Assembly: GCF_910596095.1 (NCBI RefSeq)
Contig: NC_056543.1
Coordinates: 26,608,542 to 26,672,541 of the forward strand
DNA: 64,000 nucleotides
Reading direction: 5' to 3'
From: Thunnus maccoyii
Taxonomy: Eukaryota; Chordata; Actinopteri; Scombriformes; Scombridae
Position 1 is the first letter of the stretch. Each line of letters opens with the position of its first letter. Under the pieces are notes generated by a model. It made no database searches. It saw only the letters and a list, made by a program, of their open reading frames with translations, and was not told the DNA's origin. A program made the position numbers and the translations under genes. Below, one piece after another: positions 14,445 through 27,110 of the stretch.

Positions 14445-15975
14445 TAGGGATGGAGGGTATAAATGGTATAGAAAGTACACCCCTATGAATTTGGCCTACA
14501 GAATTAATTTTGAACACACTGTGCTGACTGGTAGAGCCCTCACAGATCCAAAGTGGCAATGATGTAACTACACCAGTGGGAGGCAGCAATGCACTAAACC
14601 GTACTTAATCTGCTGGAAAGAAGATTCACCGTAGGATTCGTCGTTGGAGAATGCATCCTCCGCGAACGTTAAGTGAATTGTCGAGCAGCGGTGGGAAGAA
14701 AAAAGCTGGCTCTGCAAATCAGACATCATTTTCTCAGGCATTTTCCAAAGGCTGTCCTTACCAGGAAAAAAGTCAGCGATGGCTCGACATAACAAATGCC
14801 GTCACTGTGTACATGAGTAAGGACATGGTTCCTTTTCAAACAGTTGACAGAAAGGGCTTTAACGAAAGAAAGATAGTGTTATAGTTAGTGTGATAGAGAC
14901 TATGTGTGTTAAATGTAAATGAATGTTTATAGTGTCCGATGATTGTTCTGTGTGTACCTGCCCGCGAACCACAGATGGAAATTAGCTAAGAGGTAAATCT
15001 GACCCTGGCTGAACTTTGCCTACCTCCTCACCGCTTCATTACTGCAATGCCAACCAGATGGGGGTCTTGACAGAAAATGATCCAGATGGCGATTGAACAG
15101 CAGAAGGCCGTATCTCAGGTCCTTAAAGTTGATAAGAAAACCCAGCACCTGGCACCAACATGGCAAGAGATGGATATTTTGGAATCAGTAAGCAAGACCC
15201 TCAACCCCCTGATTGATTTCACAGATGCACTGTCAGGGGAAGAATACATCAGTATGTCATACTTCAAACCTGTGATCAATCTTCTCAATAACACTGTTGA
15301 CAGACCTGACAAAAGGACAAGAAGAGGGCCATCCTCCAGTATTTAAATGAGAAATAGTCTGACCCTGCAACAGATGACCTGCTAGACATGGCCTCCCTCC
15401 TAGATCCACGTTTCAAAGCAGTTACATAGGAAAAAATACATCAAAACCAAAGCTGCAGCAGAGATTCAGTCACTGCTAGAAAGGCAGGCAACTTCCACAG
15501 AGGAGTCTCCACAACAGACTAGAGAAGCTGCAGAAGGAGGAGATGCAGAAAAAGCTGCAGAAACAGTGGCACCAAAGAAAGCAAAGCAAAGTCTGGGTAG
15601 CTCTTTCAAAAAGACTAATGTTCAACAACCTGGCCCAGTTACCCTCTCCAACAGAGATGCAACTGAAGTTGAGCTCAAGAGCTACCTGCAGGCACTGGAG
15701 GTTGATGGTGAGGCAGATCCACTGGAGTGGTCGAGGCTTCACCAAGCAAGGTGGCAAGCTTGACCAGGAAGTACATTTGTATTCCTGCCACTGGTGCCCC
15801 TTCAGAGAGGGCATTCAGCACTGGTAGCAACACTGGGATCTGCCACAGATCCGCTCTGAAGCGAGAGACGGTTGACAGATTTGTTTTCCTGGCTGATAAC
15901 CTGTAGTAGCTGCTATAAGCAATGAGGCTGGCTAAGTAAACCAGCACAAACAGGAATGTTGACAGTTAGTATATT
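14445..15975 (+). pseudogene. hAT (ZBED-like) transposase remnant nested in the Tc1 element
   Basis: Pieces appear in order: a zinc-finger/linker region with DITNAVTVYMSKDMVPFQTV (about 14780-14845), a middle block (MIQMAIEQQKAVSQVLKVD, then TWQEMDILESVSKTLNPL) at 15077-15346, an ASLLDPRFKAVT block at about 15390-15430, and the hAT C-terminal dimerisation motif DPLEWSRLHQARW followed by PLVPLQRGHSA-type sequence and a LTDLFSWL-like end (15717-15900). Frames shift several times and stops interrupt. I could not identify hAT terminal repeats or an 8-bp duplication, and some Tc1 sequence seems lost at the junction, so the borders are approximate. Confidence 0.7.
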
Positions 15976-16107
15976 GCAGAACTAGAAGCCGTTTGCCAGG
16001 AAGAATGGAAGAAAATCCCAAATAAAAGAACTGAAAGACTTTTAGCTGGCTGCAAAAAGCATTTGCAAGCTGAGATATTTGCCAGAGGGATAGTTACTAA
16101 GTACTGA
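15976..16107 (+). pseudogene. Tc1-like transposase, C-terminal end
   Basis: Reads EEWKKIPNKRTERLLAGCKK and on to RGIVTKY and a TGA stop at 16105-16107. This is the normal carboxyl end of fish Tc1 transposases, and it sits directly before the right terminal repeat. It continues the frame broken at about 14443. Confidence 0.8.
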
Positions 16108-16305
16108 CTATGTAGGGTGCCCAAACTTTTGCACATGGTACAATTTATGACATAAAAAGTAACTATGCATTAATGTTTGCTGAAAATATTGTGTTTTATA
16201 TTACATGTCTTAGAGAGACTGTGTTTACATCTTTTCAATTAAAAAAAAATATCACCAAAATATGTTGTTTGTCAAGGGGTCCCCAAACTTTTGCATACAA
16301 CTGTA

Positions 16306-18157
16306 GTACCCTCAAAAATTCTACAGTTTAAGGAAAAAAGTAGTGTCCATGACATGTACACTACTTTCTACTAAGAATCTCAAACTCTCAACTTGCTGCT
16401 TACTATTTAGTAAACTATTGAGTGTCTATTATATAGAGAGGGGATGATTTCAGATACAGCTCTTGTTTCTTTGTGCGTACGTATTTTTACTTGAGTTAGG
16501 TCAATGACAAGGCTATTTCCATTGCCTTCTGATGGACAATAAATTTGAATTTTATGTAAAGAGTTGGAGTGCTTCTCCACCACTCCTACGTCAAGAGTGT
16601 TCATGGAAAGTATGAACTCTAAAAACAAGGGAAACAGAGTCAGCCTCGACGCAACACAGTCAAAATGAAAGTCCTGATTTCCAGCTGCACAGCCTGCTCC
16701 TGGATCTCCATAAGGGCTGAGAGACATAGACACAGGAAGACAAAGAGAGAGAGGGTAGGAGAGAGAAAGTGGCTTGGCGAGAGTGATGCTGCTCAGAGGA
16801 AAAACACGAAGGGGAAAAATAAAAGAATTAAAAAAAAAAAAAAAAAAAAAAAAAACAGAAGAAGAAATGAGATTGAATTTTCCAAGAACGAGGTCTGTGC
16901 AGTAACACAGCAACAGCAGCCAGAATGACTCTACATCTGTCTGGAATTAGAGTGAGAGACAGACTGCTGATTTTGGTTGAAAACTGTATTTGAACTTAAG
17001 TGTTTTGTTCATGCTGGAGATGAAGGGAGGCCGTATGAAAGCCTGTCCAAAGCTTCCTGCCACAGCAGATAAACGCTAACATTCCTCTCTCTGAAGTATT
17101 GTTCAACACACTAAAGGACAGCATAAAAATAAAGGTAAAGCCATAATGTTGCTATATTTAGAAACTACATTTTCTCAATGCAACTGTCAAAAATATTGCT
17201 TTTACAATTGGAGTTCTGCAGATAGTGAATATTAAAAGGGGGAAAATTTGATCAGGCTTACTGCTGTGGCTAGGTATTCAGTCTCAATACTTTACTGGTA
17301 CCGACCAAAATGTGCCCATGGCACAGAGTATCAAAAAACTGTCAAGTACCAAATGTTATCAGTGTGCAAAACACATGCATGTCTTTCTTGTCTAGGTCTG
17401 GGAGTCCAAAAAAATGTTTTCAGGTTATTTCTGCTACCCTGTAGAAAGCTCCCCTCATTTTTTTTCATGACATTTTCAAGCCCAAATTGTTCATAAGGCA
17501 CAGGGGTAATCTCAGTGAAAATCTCTTGTCAGATATATTTTACAATTTTGCCTATTTCAGACTATTTAATTTAGAGAAATGCAAGGGAAAATGTAATTGT
17601 TAGAAATTGTATTTTCACACAATTTTCTGACATTTTATACACCAACATTATTAAATTAAAATAAAAATATGAAAACATAATCAGCAGATTAACTAATGAT
17701 GAACATAATTATTAGTTGCAGCCAAAAACCTTTGGCAAATGTCTTATTTTGTTAAATGACAAAGGGGTTTGGTATCAGTACCAAAACTTATGTGTTATAT
17801 CTGCACTAATATAAAAGATTTCAAATGATAACAATAGTTTGTTCTAGGGCTGGTTAACATGTGGTATCATAATGTGTAGCCACAGCAATGGGAATCAACA
17901 GAAACTAAAACACAACACAGCTGTTGGAGCTTGTCTACAAAAATGTTCTGCATCTTTTTGATGAACTTGCTTTGAGTCTACATTTTTGCTGCCTGTGTTA
18001 AAAGAGTACTGCAATAATTTAGCAATGCACTCCTATAACACTGTCGTCGACACTGACTCACAATGGACAGTTTGAAAAAAAGGGATCAAAATTGATACAG
18101 CACAAATGTTGTCTTTGTTTCCACACAGTCTTCTTCCATGTCAATACCTACCACCTA
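16306..18157. other. No gene seen; poly-A tract
   Basis: An A-rich stretch with a run of about 25 A at 16830-16854 creates false lysine-rich and phenylalanine-rich frames. A fragment near 17600-17725 ends with 'ttagttgcagcc', matching the end of the repeat at 9160-9495. No supported exon. Confidence 0.45.
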
Positions 18158-18158
18158 C

Positions 18159-18515
18159 TAGAGCCCAACCAATATATCTGTCAGCCAATGTTATCAACCG
18201 ATATTGGCCTATCACAGATATATCGGTATCATAGTTATTTATCATTTTTAGATTCCCAGTGAAGTTAACTGTTTCAGTGCACTGATGTCATTTTATACAA
18301 TAAAGTTTATTGTTAAACTGTAAAATATCATGCCTCCGTTACATATCTTTGTGTTTGATAACCACATTTGAGAGATCATTGCAAAAAATGTATGTTTATG
18401 TATATTTTCTGTATATATCAGATTATTGGCCAATACATCGATATCAGAATTTTTTTTACTCCCTAATATCGGTATCACATCAGCCCCAAAAGTCCAGTAT
18501 CAGTTGGGCCTTACC
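18159..18515. mobile_element. MITE with 'gatatcgg' inner repeats
   Basis: The left end AGAGCCCAACCAATATATC is complementary to the right end CAGTATCAGTTGGGCCTTA. The interior repeats variants of ATATCGGTAT in both orientations. Common in fish; non-coding. The superfamily is not settled from these ends. Confidence 0.65.
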
Positions 18516-18589
18516 ACCTACATTACCTACAATGCAATTCGACTGCTGACAGTTCGATCTTAGAGCGCTGTCTGCTATGCTAGTAACGG

Positions 18590-19036
18590 CTAATGTAGCC
18601 TCAATCTGCTAACTGCAAGCGGAGATGAGGAGAAGTCTACAGAGGTCTGCTTCCTAACTCCAGATTTTCTTTCATTTTCAGACTTGTCAAGTGACATCAC
18701 CTGAGGCCATTTATCAGATTTCACACTCCCTCTGGAGCCACAAAAGGTTTTAAACAACTTTTTTTCCAAATATGCAGTAATACTCCGACAAACAGACTTT
18801 GAAAATTGGTGGAGTTTTGGTTTGTTTTCCAAGACTTGTTGTTTGACCACGTCACAAGGACTATGAGAGGAATGTCCATCACACCAACACCAGCCTTCCA
18901 AATGACATCCCTGACCTCTGAACCCTGAGGAATTTGTATGGGGTTTCCCTGATACACATACCACAGAAATAGTACCACAGAACCAGCAAAATCCCATTTC
19001 TACTGTTTTGGTAAGATGAAAGTCTTGAAAATGCAA
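18590..19036 (-). other. Unassigned 148-codon open frame
   Basis: A long uninterrupted minus-strand frame, rich in Cys, Ser, Lys and His, with no motif I recognise. Its start may be arbitrary because no promoter or splice context is visible. Length alone makes it a little unusual in this AT-rich region, but it may be a repeat-derived chance frame. No function is proposed. Confidence 0.15.
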
Positions 19037-19243
19037 CTAACACAATTTTCTAAATTAGTGAACACACCATCAGAGTCCATTTCACTGTTAGTGCTCACTT
19101 GTCCTCTGTGTTTTTTTATGTTCTTATAAAAGGGACAGTGTACAGCTTTAACATAAATGTCACCATTTGATGCACTGTACCAGAATATTGCTTCAAGCTA
19201 ATTCGCATCTGTAGTCCCTTGGCAGGTCAGAGCAAAGAAAAAG

Positions 19244-19247
<4 letters not shown>

Positions 19248-19294
<47 letters not shown>
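19248..19294. repeat. (AC)n microsatellite
   Basis: Uninterrupted AC run. Confidence 0.9.
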
Positions 19295-19296
<2 letters not shown>

Positions 19297-19599
19297 CACA
19301 AAATACCACATCACAAATGTATGCTTGTCAAATAAAAGCTCAGTAAATTGTATTTCTCCACCACCCTACAGTGACGGAAATGCATTGTTTGTATTTGTTC
19401 AGAGTTTGTTTGTATGAGGACTCAAGAGGTCTGTTTCACCAGCCTGCCCCTAACATGTGATGCAATAAGACATATGGGAAAGGATCATAGCATGCATAAT
19501 TATCTTGGCTGCGTCCAGAGAGAGACAGTTTCTGTCTTAAATTCACTAAGTTGTACTTTATGGTTTTAACCATTTTTAAACATGTTTCTTAAAGTTTAA

Positions 19600-20480
19600 A
19601 TTTGGATCCAGTACCACGACGAGATATTTAAAATCAGTGACTATGAATATCAGCGTTAGAAGGTTGTACCATGTTTACATTTAGACTCAGACATGATTGA
19701 TCAAGCCAATGTGCAACCATTTGCTTGGCAGCTGCTAATTCAGCTGTTTTGGCATTTGTGTATACAACAGTGTCATCTGCTTAAATCTTCAGTTCTACAT
19801 CATGACACTGTTGAGGGAGATCATTAATATACAGGCTAAATAATAGGGGACCTAACACTGACCCTTGTGGAACACCCATCGTACACTTCATGTTACTGGA
19901 CATTGCGTCACAAACTTTAACACATTGCATCCTGTTAGATAAATATGAAGACATCCATGCCAGTGCTCTAGATGAGAAGTTAAATTTAGAGAGTTTCGAT
20001 ATTAAAACAACATGATTGACTGCATCAAATAGTTTACGCAGATCTAAAAATACAGCACCAACTACTCCTCCTTTGTCGAGCCTTGATTTAATTTGCTCTA
20101 CAAAGTGCAAGGTAGCAGTTCCGGTGGAATGATTTGCTCTAAAGCCAAACTGCATACCAAGTAAATTGCTTGTATTAAGAAATGTTGTCAGTTGTTCAGT
20201 TCAATGACAACTTTCTCAGCAACCTTTGATGGTTGAACCTTTGATGATATGGTTACTGGCTTCAAGGTGGTCTCCAGATTTAAAAATAGGTATGACAATG
20301 GCACATTTCCAGTCATCAGGGAAGAAACTGTGCTTAAAAGACAAGTTAACCAAATGTGTTATGGGGGAGTTGTGTGACAATTGTGTGATTTAACAAACAT
20401 GGTGTCAGCTTTTTAAGTTGCTGATGATTTTGTTTACTTGTGACTCATTGGTCTCATTGGTCTCTAACAGCTTGTTTGGT
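19600..20480 (-). pseudogene. LINE (non-LTR) reverse transcriptase fragment
   Basis: Reading leftward: a block resembling the finger region (HSFFPDDWKCAIVIPIFKSGD, near 20280-20345), then MQFGFRANHSTGTATLHFVE, DLRKLFDAVNHVVL, and the palm motif GVPQGSVLGPLLFSLYINDL (19830-19890). The catalytic YADD box follows in the same frame, but its Tyr codon has become the stop TAA (about 19784-19786), leaving ADD, then VVYTNAKTAELAA. This is a typical RT palm of fish LINEs (L2/CR1/Rex-like; the clade is not resolved). Dead copy, truncated at both ends, no endonuclease seen. Confidence 0.85.
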
Positions 20481-21715
20481 TTATAGAACAGTTAACTAAG
20501 GGGAGGCAGAGGAAACCAGAGCACTGTTACCTCATCTGGATACTCCATTAATACAATGTTTGTCTGTATGTGTGTGTGGGAAGGAGAAACTCACGCAGGC
20601 TGAGTCATTGTATTCAGCATGCGCACACACACAGATTCAACATCAACATTAATATGAGATATAAAGAGGAAACAAGATACATGAGACTCTTAATGCCAAA
20701 ACTTGCAAGACACACACACACACACAGCTGGTATATCAGTCAGTTCAGTCTATAAAGAGAGCACAGGCAGCTTGTGTGTTTGAAATAATATCGTGTGACC
20801 TTAAAATGTCCTTAAATGGCTTCAAACAATTTTAATCAGTGAGTCAGTGAGCTAACACTCACTGCTTTCTCTCCTTGTTCTGTTGTGTACTTTTACTTTT
20901 TAAAATCAATTCACCTTCCACTTGAATCACCATTTTAATCACTGTAAATGTTTGTTTGAATTCAGTTTCCTGGCATTGGATTTTGACTTTGTTAAAAAAT
21001 TAGATGCCAAGGAAAAACAAAAGGTTTTCTTTAAAATTTAATCCAATATCTAATCCCAACTGGATTGAAACTATACCATTTCATTAGTATAGGCAGTCGT
21101 CTTATTGCCACATATTGACAAGCCTTTCGTCCATCTCAGCTGTCCAATGCACCCGTACAACAGCTTGTTGTTTTTTCTTTCCATTCATTCACTTTCATCT
21201 CCTTCTAGACTTGTCTCTCTCATTGGCTATTGTGGGTTCCGCTCGCAAAGCAGTGACATAATCATCCAGATTTTAAATCCTAAGTATCAAACATGTTTGA
21301 AATTATCGGGGTGGCCCTGATGAGTCTGTGAGCAGTTATGGAGATTTAAGATTGGATCTGTAAACCCCTCACATTACCAGATAATCTGGGCCGAACATTA
21401 GTACCAACCAAGGTCCCAGACCAGATTTCTCCTCCAATTGTCGGGAGGGGTGAATCGGGGATAAATCGGCCCAAAACTCGTATACTGTAGTCTGAGCCTG
21501 TCTTAAGTGTACTTGGTAATAAACTGTCAACGGAGTGCATCTGAACAGCAGTCTCTACTGGTGACAACTCATTTGTGGAAGGAGTTTAAATTGTGAGAAG
21601 GAGGAAGGCAACATACTGTCACAGTCACCATGACAGATATTACCAATGAATATCAAATTAATGGCAGCCAGTGAAAATGGAAATACTTAATAGAGGAGGA
21701 ATTTTGAGAACCATC
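20481..21715. other. No gene seen
   Basis: Short AC runs near 20615-20635 and 20710-20726. No recognisable coding exon. Confidence 0.45.
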
Positions 21716-21719
21716 ACTT

Positions 21720-22065
21720 TAGAGCTACAACAATTAGTCCAACCACAGAAAATGAATCACCAACTATTTTAATAGCCCATCGCTTTGAGTCATTTTTTAT
21801 GACAAAATGTCAAAATTCTCTTGTTCCAACTACTTAAATGTGAACATTTCCTAATTTCTTTAGTCCTCTATGACAGTAAACAGAACATCTTTGTGGACTG
21901 TTGGTCAGGACAAAACAAGACATCTGATGTTGCATGTAGGGCTTGAAGAAACAGTGACATTTTTCACCATTTTTTGACATTTTATAGACCAAACAACTGG
22001 AGATTGAGAAAATATCTGACAGATTAATCGATTAACAAAATAATTTTTTGTTGCAGCCATATACC
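21720..22065. repeat. Dispersed fish repeat, 'attaatcgattag' family, copy 2
   Basis: Same block order as 9160-9495: GAGCTACAACAATTAGTCCA at the left, 'caactattttaatagccc', 'gtgaacatttc', 'gacaaaacaagacatctga', 'gacattttatagacc', 'agattaatcgattaac', and 'gttgcagccata' at the right. Confidence 0.65.
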
Positions 22066-22267
22066 ACTCATTGAATCTAGACAAGTATGTAGTGTTTAGG
22101 TTAGCCAGTAACCTGACTGAACCTCCAGGTTCAAATTAGCCATACTTGCCAGCCCACATTAGGCGAGTTAGCCAAGAAGCCTTGCATTTTATCTACTTGG
22201 CAACCCTTATCGCATTGCAATAAGCAAATAGGCACTCTACACCACTGCCAACCAGACAAACTGTCCA

Positions 22268-22301
<34 letters not shown>

Positions 22302-24670
22302 CTCCAATTTCTTGCTCCAGTCCTAATGCAGTTTAATGTGTGAGTGTCTCTGCAGGGTTAGCACTGACACAGCAAAACAGACTGCACTATAGACTACTAC
22401 ACAGTAGTGCTGCATTACACTATACACTACACTACAGCGTAACAGACTGTACTATATGTTAGTAGTATTCATGTACATGTGAAATGATGTTTCAAATGTG
22501 GTAAGTGCACATTTAGGCACATGTTTTCAGTAACGGGTGTGATAAAATTTTACATGTGCTTTTTCGTAGTGGTGGTTGCTTCTTAGATTAAAATGATGGA
22601 TTCACAACTGCCAGATGTCTCAAAATGTCTGAGCTTTCTTGAACACACCAACCAGGAAAAGTGTCAAAACACTCCCTAATCACAACTGCCTTACCATGCT
22701 AAAATAGTGTTACTTTCAGAACAAAATAAAAATGACTAAATAAGAAATCAAGGCCTGGAGTGGAGTGTCCCTAGCAGATGTACTCTGTTGTTCCTTCACA
22801 CCCTCTCTGCCTGTCTTACCCCTGGGACGAGGAGGAATTTCCTGAGAAAAGGAGGGATGACTTTTCCATACACTTGGCAAGAGGGAGACACACAGAAATA
22901 CAGACAGAGAGGAAGAAGAAAACAAAAAAACATCAGATGGTGACCTGGTTTGACCTCTCGTAGCCACCAGTGAGAATATACTGACAAACTGCACCAGAGC
23001 AGCTGATACAGATGTAACCAGTGCATTGATATTTACAAGATGACTGCAGTTTCTGCCAGAGGAAGCACACAAGTCCCACATCGTCTCTTTACACTTGAAG
23101 GCCTGCCTCGTGACTGGAAATGCAGATGTACAATTCCCACAACGGACATCTAATAGACATTGCAAAGTTGCAGTTTGACTGACATGCGTCAACTCAAGTG
23201 TTATATTATTGCCGGTTAGTAGAAAAGAGTACAAACAGATTTCTCATATACTCTGCTGAAGAAACATTATATTATAATAATCTGTATACGACACATACTG
23301 TATACAGTAATTATGTATTACTGAAATAGGAAGCAGCACATGAATATCAACAGAAGATTTAATGAAAATCAATAAGTTTTGACAAGTAGTTTTTGAGATA
23401 AATGGTTTTAAACCAAAGTGTGTCAATGTGAAATTCAGACCTGATGGTGGCACTACAGAAAGGGCACGCAAAATCATCAGCTATTATCGTGAGAGGAAGA
23501 AGAAGAGGAAGAAGAATTTCACACCAGTCCGTTCAGTTTTTACAATATCTTGCTCAGAAGAACTGACACCGCCATCCTTAGGACCTAGTGGAGCTAAAAG
23601 TAGCCAGAGATCATAAAAAAACTTCATGTTCAATCACAATATTATCAAAAGTTGGGATATATGCTTAATTAGCATCTGAGAAAATGAATGTCATATTGCA
23701 TCATGAGGTCCCTGCTGATTCACCTCAGTATTGGTGAAAGCCAAATGGCAATGGTGCTCAAATCATAACTCAAACACAATCAACAGAAAATCCAAACTGC
23801 TTGGTTGCCATTTGATGGATCCCTGCAGTACAGTGCGGAAAACACAGCAGCAATTAACGCAATAAGTGAAAGATAGTGAATAAGGACACAAGGATCCTGC
23901 GGGTGTGAGGCTGACTGGCTTGCCAGACACAGTCAGAGCAGCCTTTAGTTGAAGTAGGGCAGTGGGGATTTTTATACTCCAGTTAACCCTCAACACTACT
24001 GGGAGATACGGAGTTCTGCCCCACTTTGCCACATGCGAGTGTGTTATAGAGGTGGAATGTCTCAGTCTGTCAGAATGATTACACTTAAGCTCTGATGGGC
24101 TCGATTATAGATTACAATGCCGACAGAATCCTCCATCACTAGTCACTGAGAGTAAATTTGATTCAGAGTATTGGAAACTGTCGGGTGCTATATTATCAAA
24201 CCATGTTTATATTTCTGAAAGTAAGATATCAAAAAAGTATCAGCTTTGTATTGGATATCAAAAGTAAAGTAATTAGCAGTAGTGTAGAAAAAACAAATAC
24301 CAAGCGCTAGAGAGGGTTAGGAGGCATTCAGCCACAGAAATCCCCGCATCAAAAACAGCCTCTTTATTCATTTCAACTCTTGCAGAAAAAGTTGATCCTA
24401 GCTCAACTCTTCCAAGCTCATCTGGCAACAAAATGCATTAGCCAATCAAATACGTGCAAGGGCACAATCCAGGTAGAATACCCTCTGTGTCCCTTGTAGG
24501 ATTGTGCCAGAGATGGAGACAAAGGAAAAAATGACAATGATCATTTTCAAGGTTGGAAAGTCCTGACTCAAAGCAATATAAACTGCTGCCCATGTCTTCA
24601 CAACAGACTTCTCACCAGTACAATACAACCAGTGCTGCACTGCTTTAAATAGGTGAAATCCTATGTTGAT
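22066..24670. other. No gene seen; (AC)n at 22269-22300
   Basis: The longest frame, minus strand 22716-23234, has no signal for a real exon and reads as unstructured Ser/Leu-rich sequence. I see no known domain on either strand. Confidence 0.45.
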
Positions 24671-25041
24671 CTAGGGCTGGGTGATATGGACAAAATCAAA
24701 TATCACAATATTTTTGACCAAATACGTCGTTATCGATATTGCAACAATACTGTAGGAATGACTATTGGTGCTTTCACAAAATATTTACATAGTGAGATTT
24801 TTGATATATAATCACCAGTAATGTGGATATAATGACTAAGTGGGTAAAAGCAAATAATAGAACAGCTAGAACAGTCTGGTAAGTTCAGAAAATGACATCA
24901 CTTTACTGTAATGCAGCCTTTAAAACCAGGAAAAGACAACACTTATACCAGATCACAATATTACAATATCCAAAATCTAAGACGATATCAAGTTCCATAT
25001 CACAATATCAATATAATATCAATATATTGCCCAGCCCTACG
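24671..25041. mobile_element. MITE with GGGCTGGG terminal repeats and TA duplication
   Basis: The left end GGGCTGGGTGATATGG and right end ATATTGCCCAGCCC are complementary. TA flanks both sides. The interior holds many ATATCACAATAT-like units. A common non-autonomous fish DNA transposon, consistent with a Tc1/mariner-type or other TA-inserting parent. Confidence 0.7.
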
Positions 25042-25689
25042 CTGACCTATCAATTCCTTCATCAGAGGTATCTGCGGTGATGAACACCGTGATGCAGAAT
25101 CATGAATCTACCACTGGGGTTAGTGTTGGTTAGTTCAATCTGCAATCTTGGCTCACGTTTTTTAAGAATTGGACTTGGTAGACAGAGAAAAAATAAATAA
25201 ATACAGATGGAACTTTACTCTCCAAACTAATACCTAAACATTATTGCTCAACATCTTTGATCTTGACATGAACATTTTCATCTTAAATGCTAAACTTAAC
25301 CATCTCAAGACTTCCATCTAAACATTAATAATCATATTATTAAGCCTAAACCCAAATGTTTGGAGTGGCAGGCTGATCACAATACCCCTACACAAAACCC
25401 TGTCAGGTTGCTGAGACAGTGAGACAGGTTTACCTGCATGAAGTCAGAGACAGTGAGACTGTCTACAGCAGAAAGTCAAGCTGGTGAGACAGATTGAGCA
25501 GAAGGAAGACAGACAGACAGACAGACAGATGGCAGGCCTGCATGTCTGATGATGCTGAATTTAAGATGACTTCAATGAGACTTGGGGTTAACCCTGTCCA
25601 GCTTGCCTATTAAAGAGAATACCAATAAAAACGACACCACATAAAATTATCTTATTCGGGCATATACATTAATTGTAATAAACTAAAAA
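25042..25689. other. No gene seen; short (ACAG)n
   Basis: Holds an (ACAG)n tract at 25508-25530 and otherwise nothing recognisable. Confidence 0.45.
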
Positions 25690-25739
25690 TGCATGAAGTC
25701 AGTAGTATGGCAGCTGCAGGGGAACACGCCCATAGCTGT

Positions 25740-26620
25740 GTAATGCTATATGAATGCCACGCCTTGCTTGTGTCAGCTCTGCACGCCTGGCCTCCGAGCT
25801 GCAGCGCTGAACCTAAATATTCCGGCTGGAGAGGCGCTGTCAGCCGGCTGCTGCTCCCCGGCGAACCTGCGCATCCAGGCCGGGAGTGTGTGTTCTGCAG
25901 GCCCTGCGGCGATTAATAATACAGCACCGAATAACACACATGCACAACGAATAACGGCGCTCACCGGGAGAAATCAGCCCTGTGCGCACATGCAGCCACC
26001 ACTGAAATGCATTTAACCCGCTTAAGTGAATGAAAGCCTTTTTTTCTGTGCAGCTGGTCGTTTTCTGAGTCACCCCCCCACCCCTTCTCCTTTCTCTGCA
26101 TACACATGCAGGCACTAACGGGCTTAATTGGCTTTTATTCCAGCGGATGTTAATTAAAGGATCTGCTCTCCGTTCGCCACACAATAAATGTCTCGGTTTG
26201 AACAGTGAGGAGTATAAATCCAAAAAGCAAACAGCGAGGAAAAAACAGAAAACACTGAATGTGCTGGGATAGAGATGCGTTTAGGTGAGGGGGGATCGGG
26301 CTACTTACCGTGCAGATGCAGGGAGATTTCTGGGAGAAAAGCCGCAGCCAGCAGCGGGAGACAGCGGACAAACCTCCCGGTGTGACGGTCAACGCTTCGT
26401 CGGGATTTCTGCCGGTTTAGTCCCGGTTTTTACCGACTCCCCTTTCCCAGATATCCCAGATTTCCCTGATTTCCCCTACTGCCACACTGAATCCCAAAGC
26501 TGCTGTCACTGCTGTCAAGTTAAAGGCGAGCAAAATGGACTACTTCCGGGCGTGAGTTTCACAATAAAATCTCCCACAGAGCCGTGTGAAATTATCAGCT
26601 GACACAAACGAAAAAGAAAT
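25740..26620. promoter_or_regulatory. CpG-rich island, probable promoter
   Basis: GC and CpG content rise sharply compared with the AT-rich DNA on both sides, most clearly at 25790-25915 and 26285-26450. Methylated fish DNA is normally poor in CpG, so such an island usually marks a promoter. A minus-strand splice donor lies inside it. The next plus-strand gene, cd28, starts 9 kb away, and nothing suggests the island serves it. Confidence 0.6.
26309..26545 (-). other. Putative non-coding 5' exon of a leftward gene (raph1 candidate by synteny)
   Basis: On the minus strand the sequence CATCTGCACG is followed by GTAAGTAG, a near-perfect splice donor with the intron starting at 26308. It lies in the CpG island, and no long frame opens across it, so a 5' UTR exon fits best. 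The right-hand limit (transcription start) is a guess. In mammals RAPH1 lies next to CD28 in opposite orientation with its 5' end facing CD28. The same arrangement here would explain why 26 kb to the left lack exons. Identification as raph1 is inference only; no coding sequence of that gene was found. Confidence 0.4.
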
Positions 26621-26754
26621 CAAACAAACTAACCTTTATTGACCCTTTATTATTCAGAAAGTTTTCAAATAAAACCTACTAATTAGATTAACTTTTCAAA
26701 ATGAAGCCTTAAATTTTTCAAATATTGTCCATAAATAAAATTTCACTCATTTAA

Positions 26755-27110
26755 AGGTGCATTGTGTAGAATTTAGTGGCGTCTAGCGTAACAGATTTGG
26801 CAGTATGTTTTACTGCCAATAGTGTATAATCACCTGAAAATAAGAATCGTTGTGTTTTCGTTACCTTGGAATGAGCCCTTTATATCTACATAGGGAGTGG
26901 GTCCTCTTCCATGGAGCCCGCCATGTTTCTACAGTAGCCCAGAATGGACAAACCAAACACTGGCTCTAGAGAGAGCCTTTCGTGTTTTTTGCAAGTTTCA
27001 CGGCCACTGTAGCTTATTCTACATGCTTGGAAGGGGAGGGTGAGGGGAAGGGTATTCATTTGGGTGCAATCTGCAACCTCAGATGCCCCTAAATCTCACA
27101 CACTGATCCT
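26755..27110. mobile_element. piggyBac-type MITE with TTAA duplication
   Basis: The left end AGGTGCATTGTGTAGAATTTAG and right end CTAAATCTCACACACTGATCCT are inverted repeats, flanked on both sides by TTAA (26751-26754 and 27111-27114). TTAA is the piggyBac target. No coding capacity. A short inverted fragment of the same family (TTGCAGATTGCAACCAAATG) occurs at about 41014-41052 in cd28 intron 1. Confidence 0.75.

Noticed and set aside
16407-16913. 168-codon minus-strand frame with a Phe run
   Set aside because: The Phe run is a translated poly-A tract, and the rest shows no domain.
22716-23234. 172-codon minus-strand frame
   Set aside because: No domain, no splice context, and composition expected of translated non-coding DNA. 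Overlapping frames on the same stretch are equally open.
25508-25530. ACAG tandem units considered as a CRISPR-like array
   Set aside because: Four-base microsatellite with no spacers. No CRISPR array, operon or bacterial feature exists in the window.
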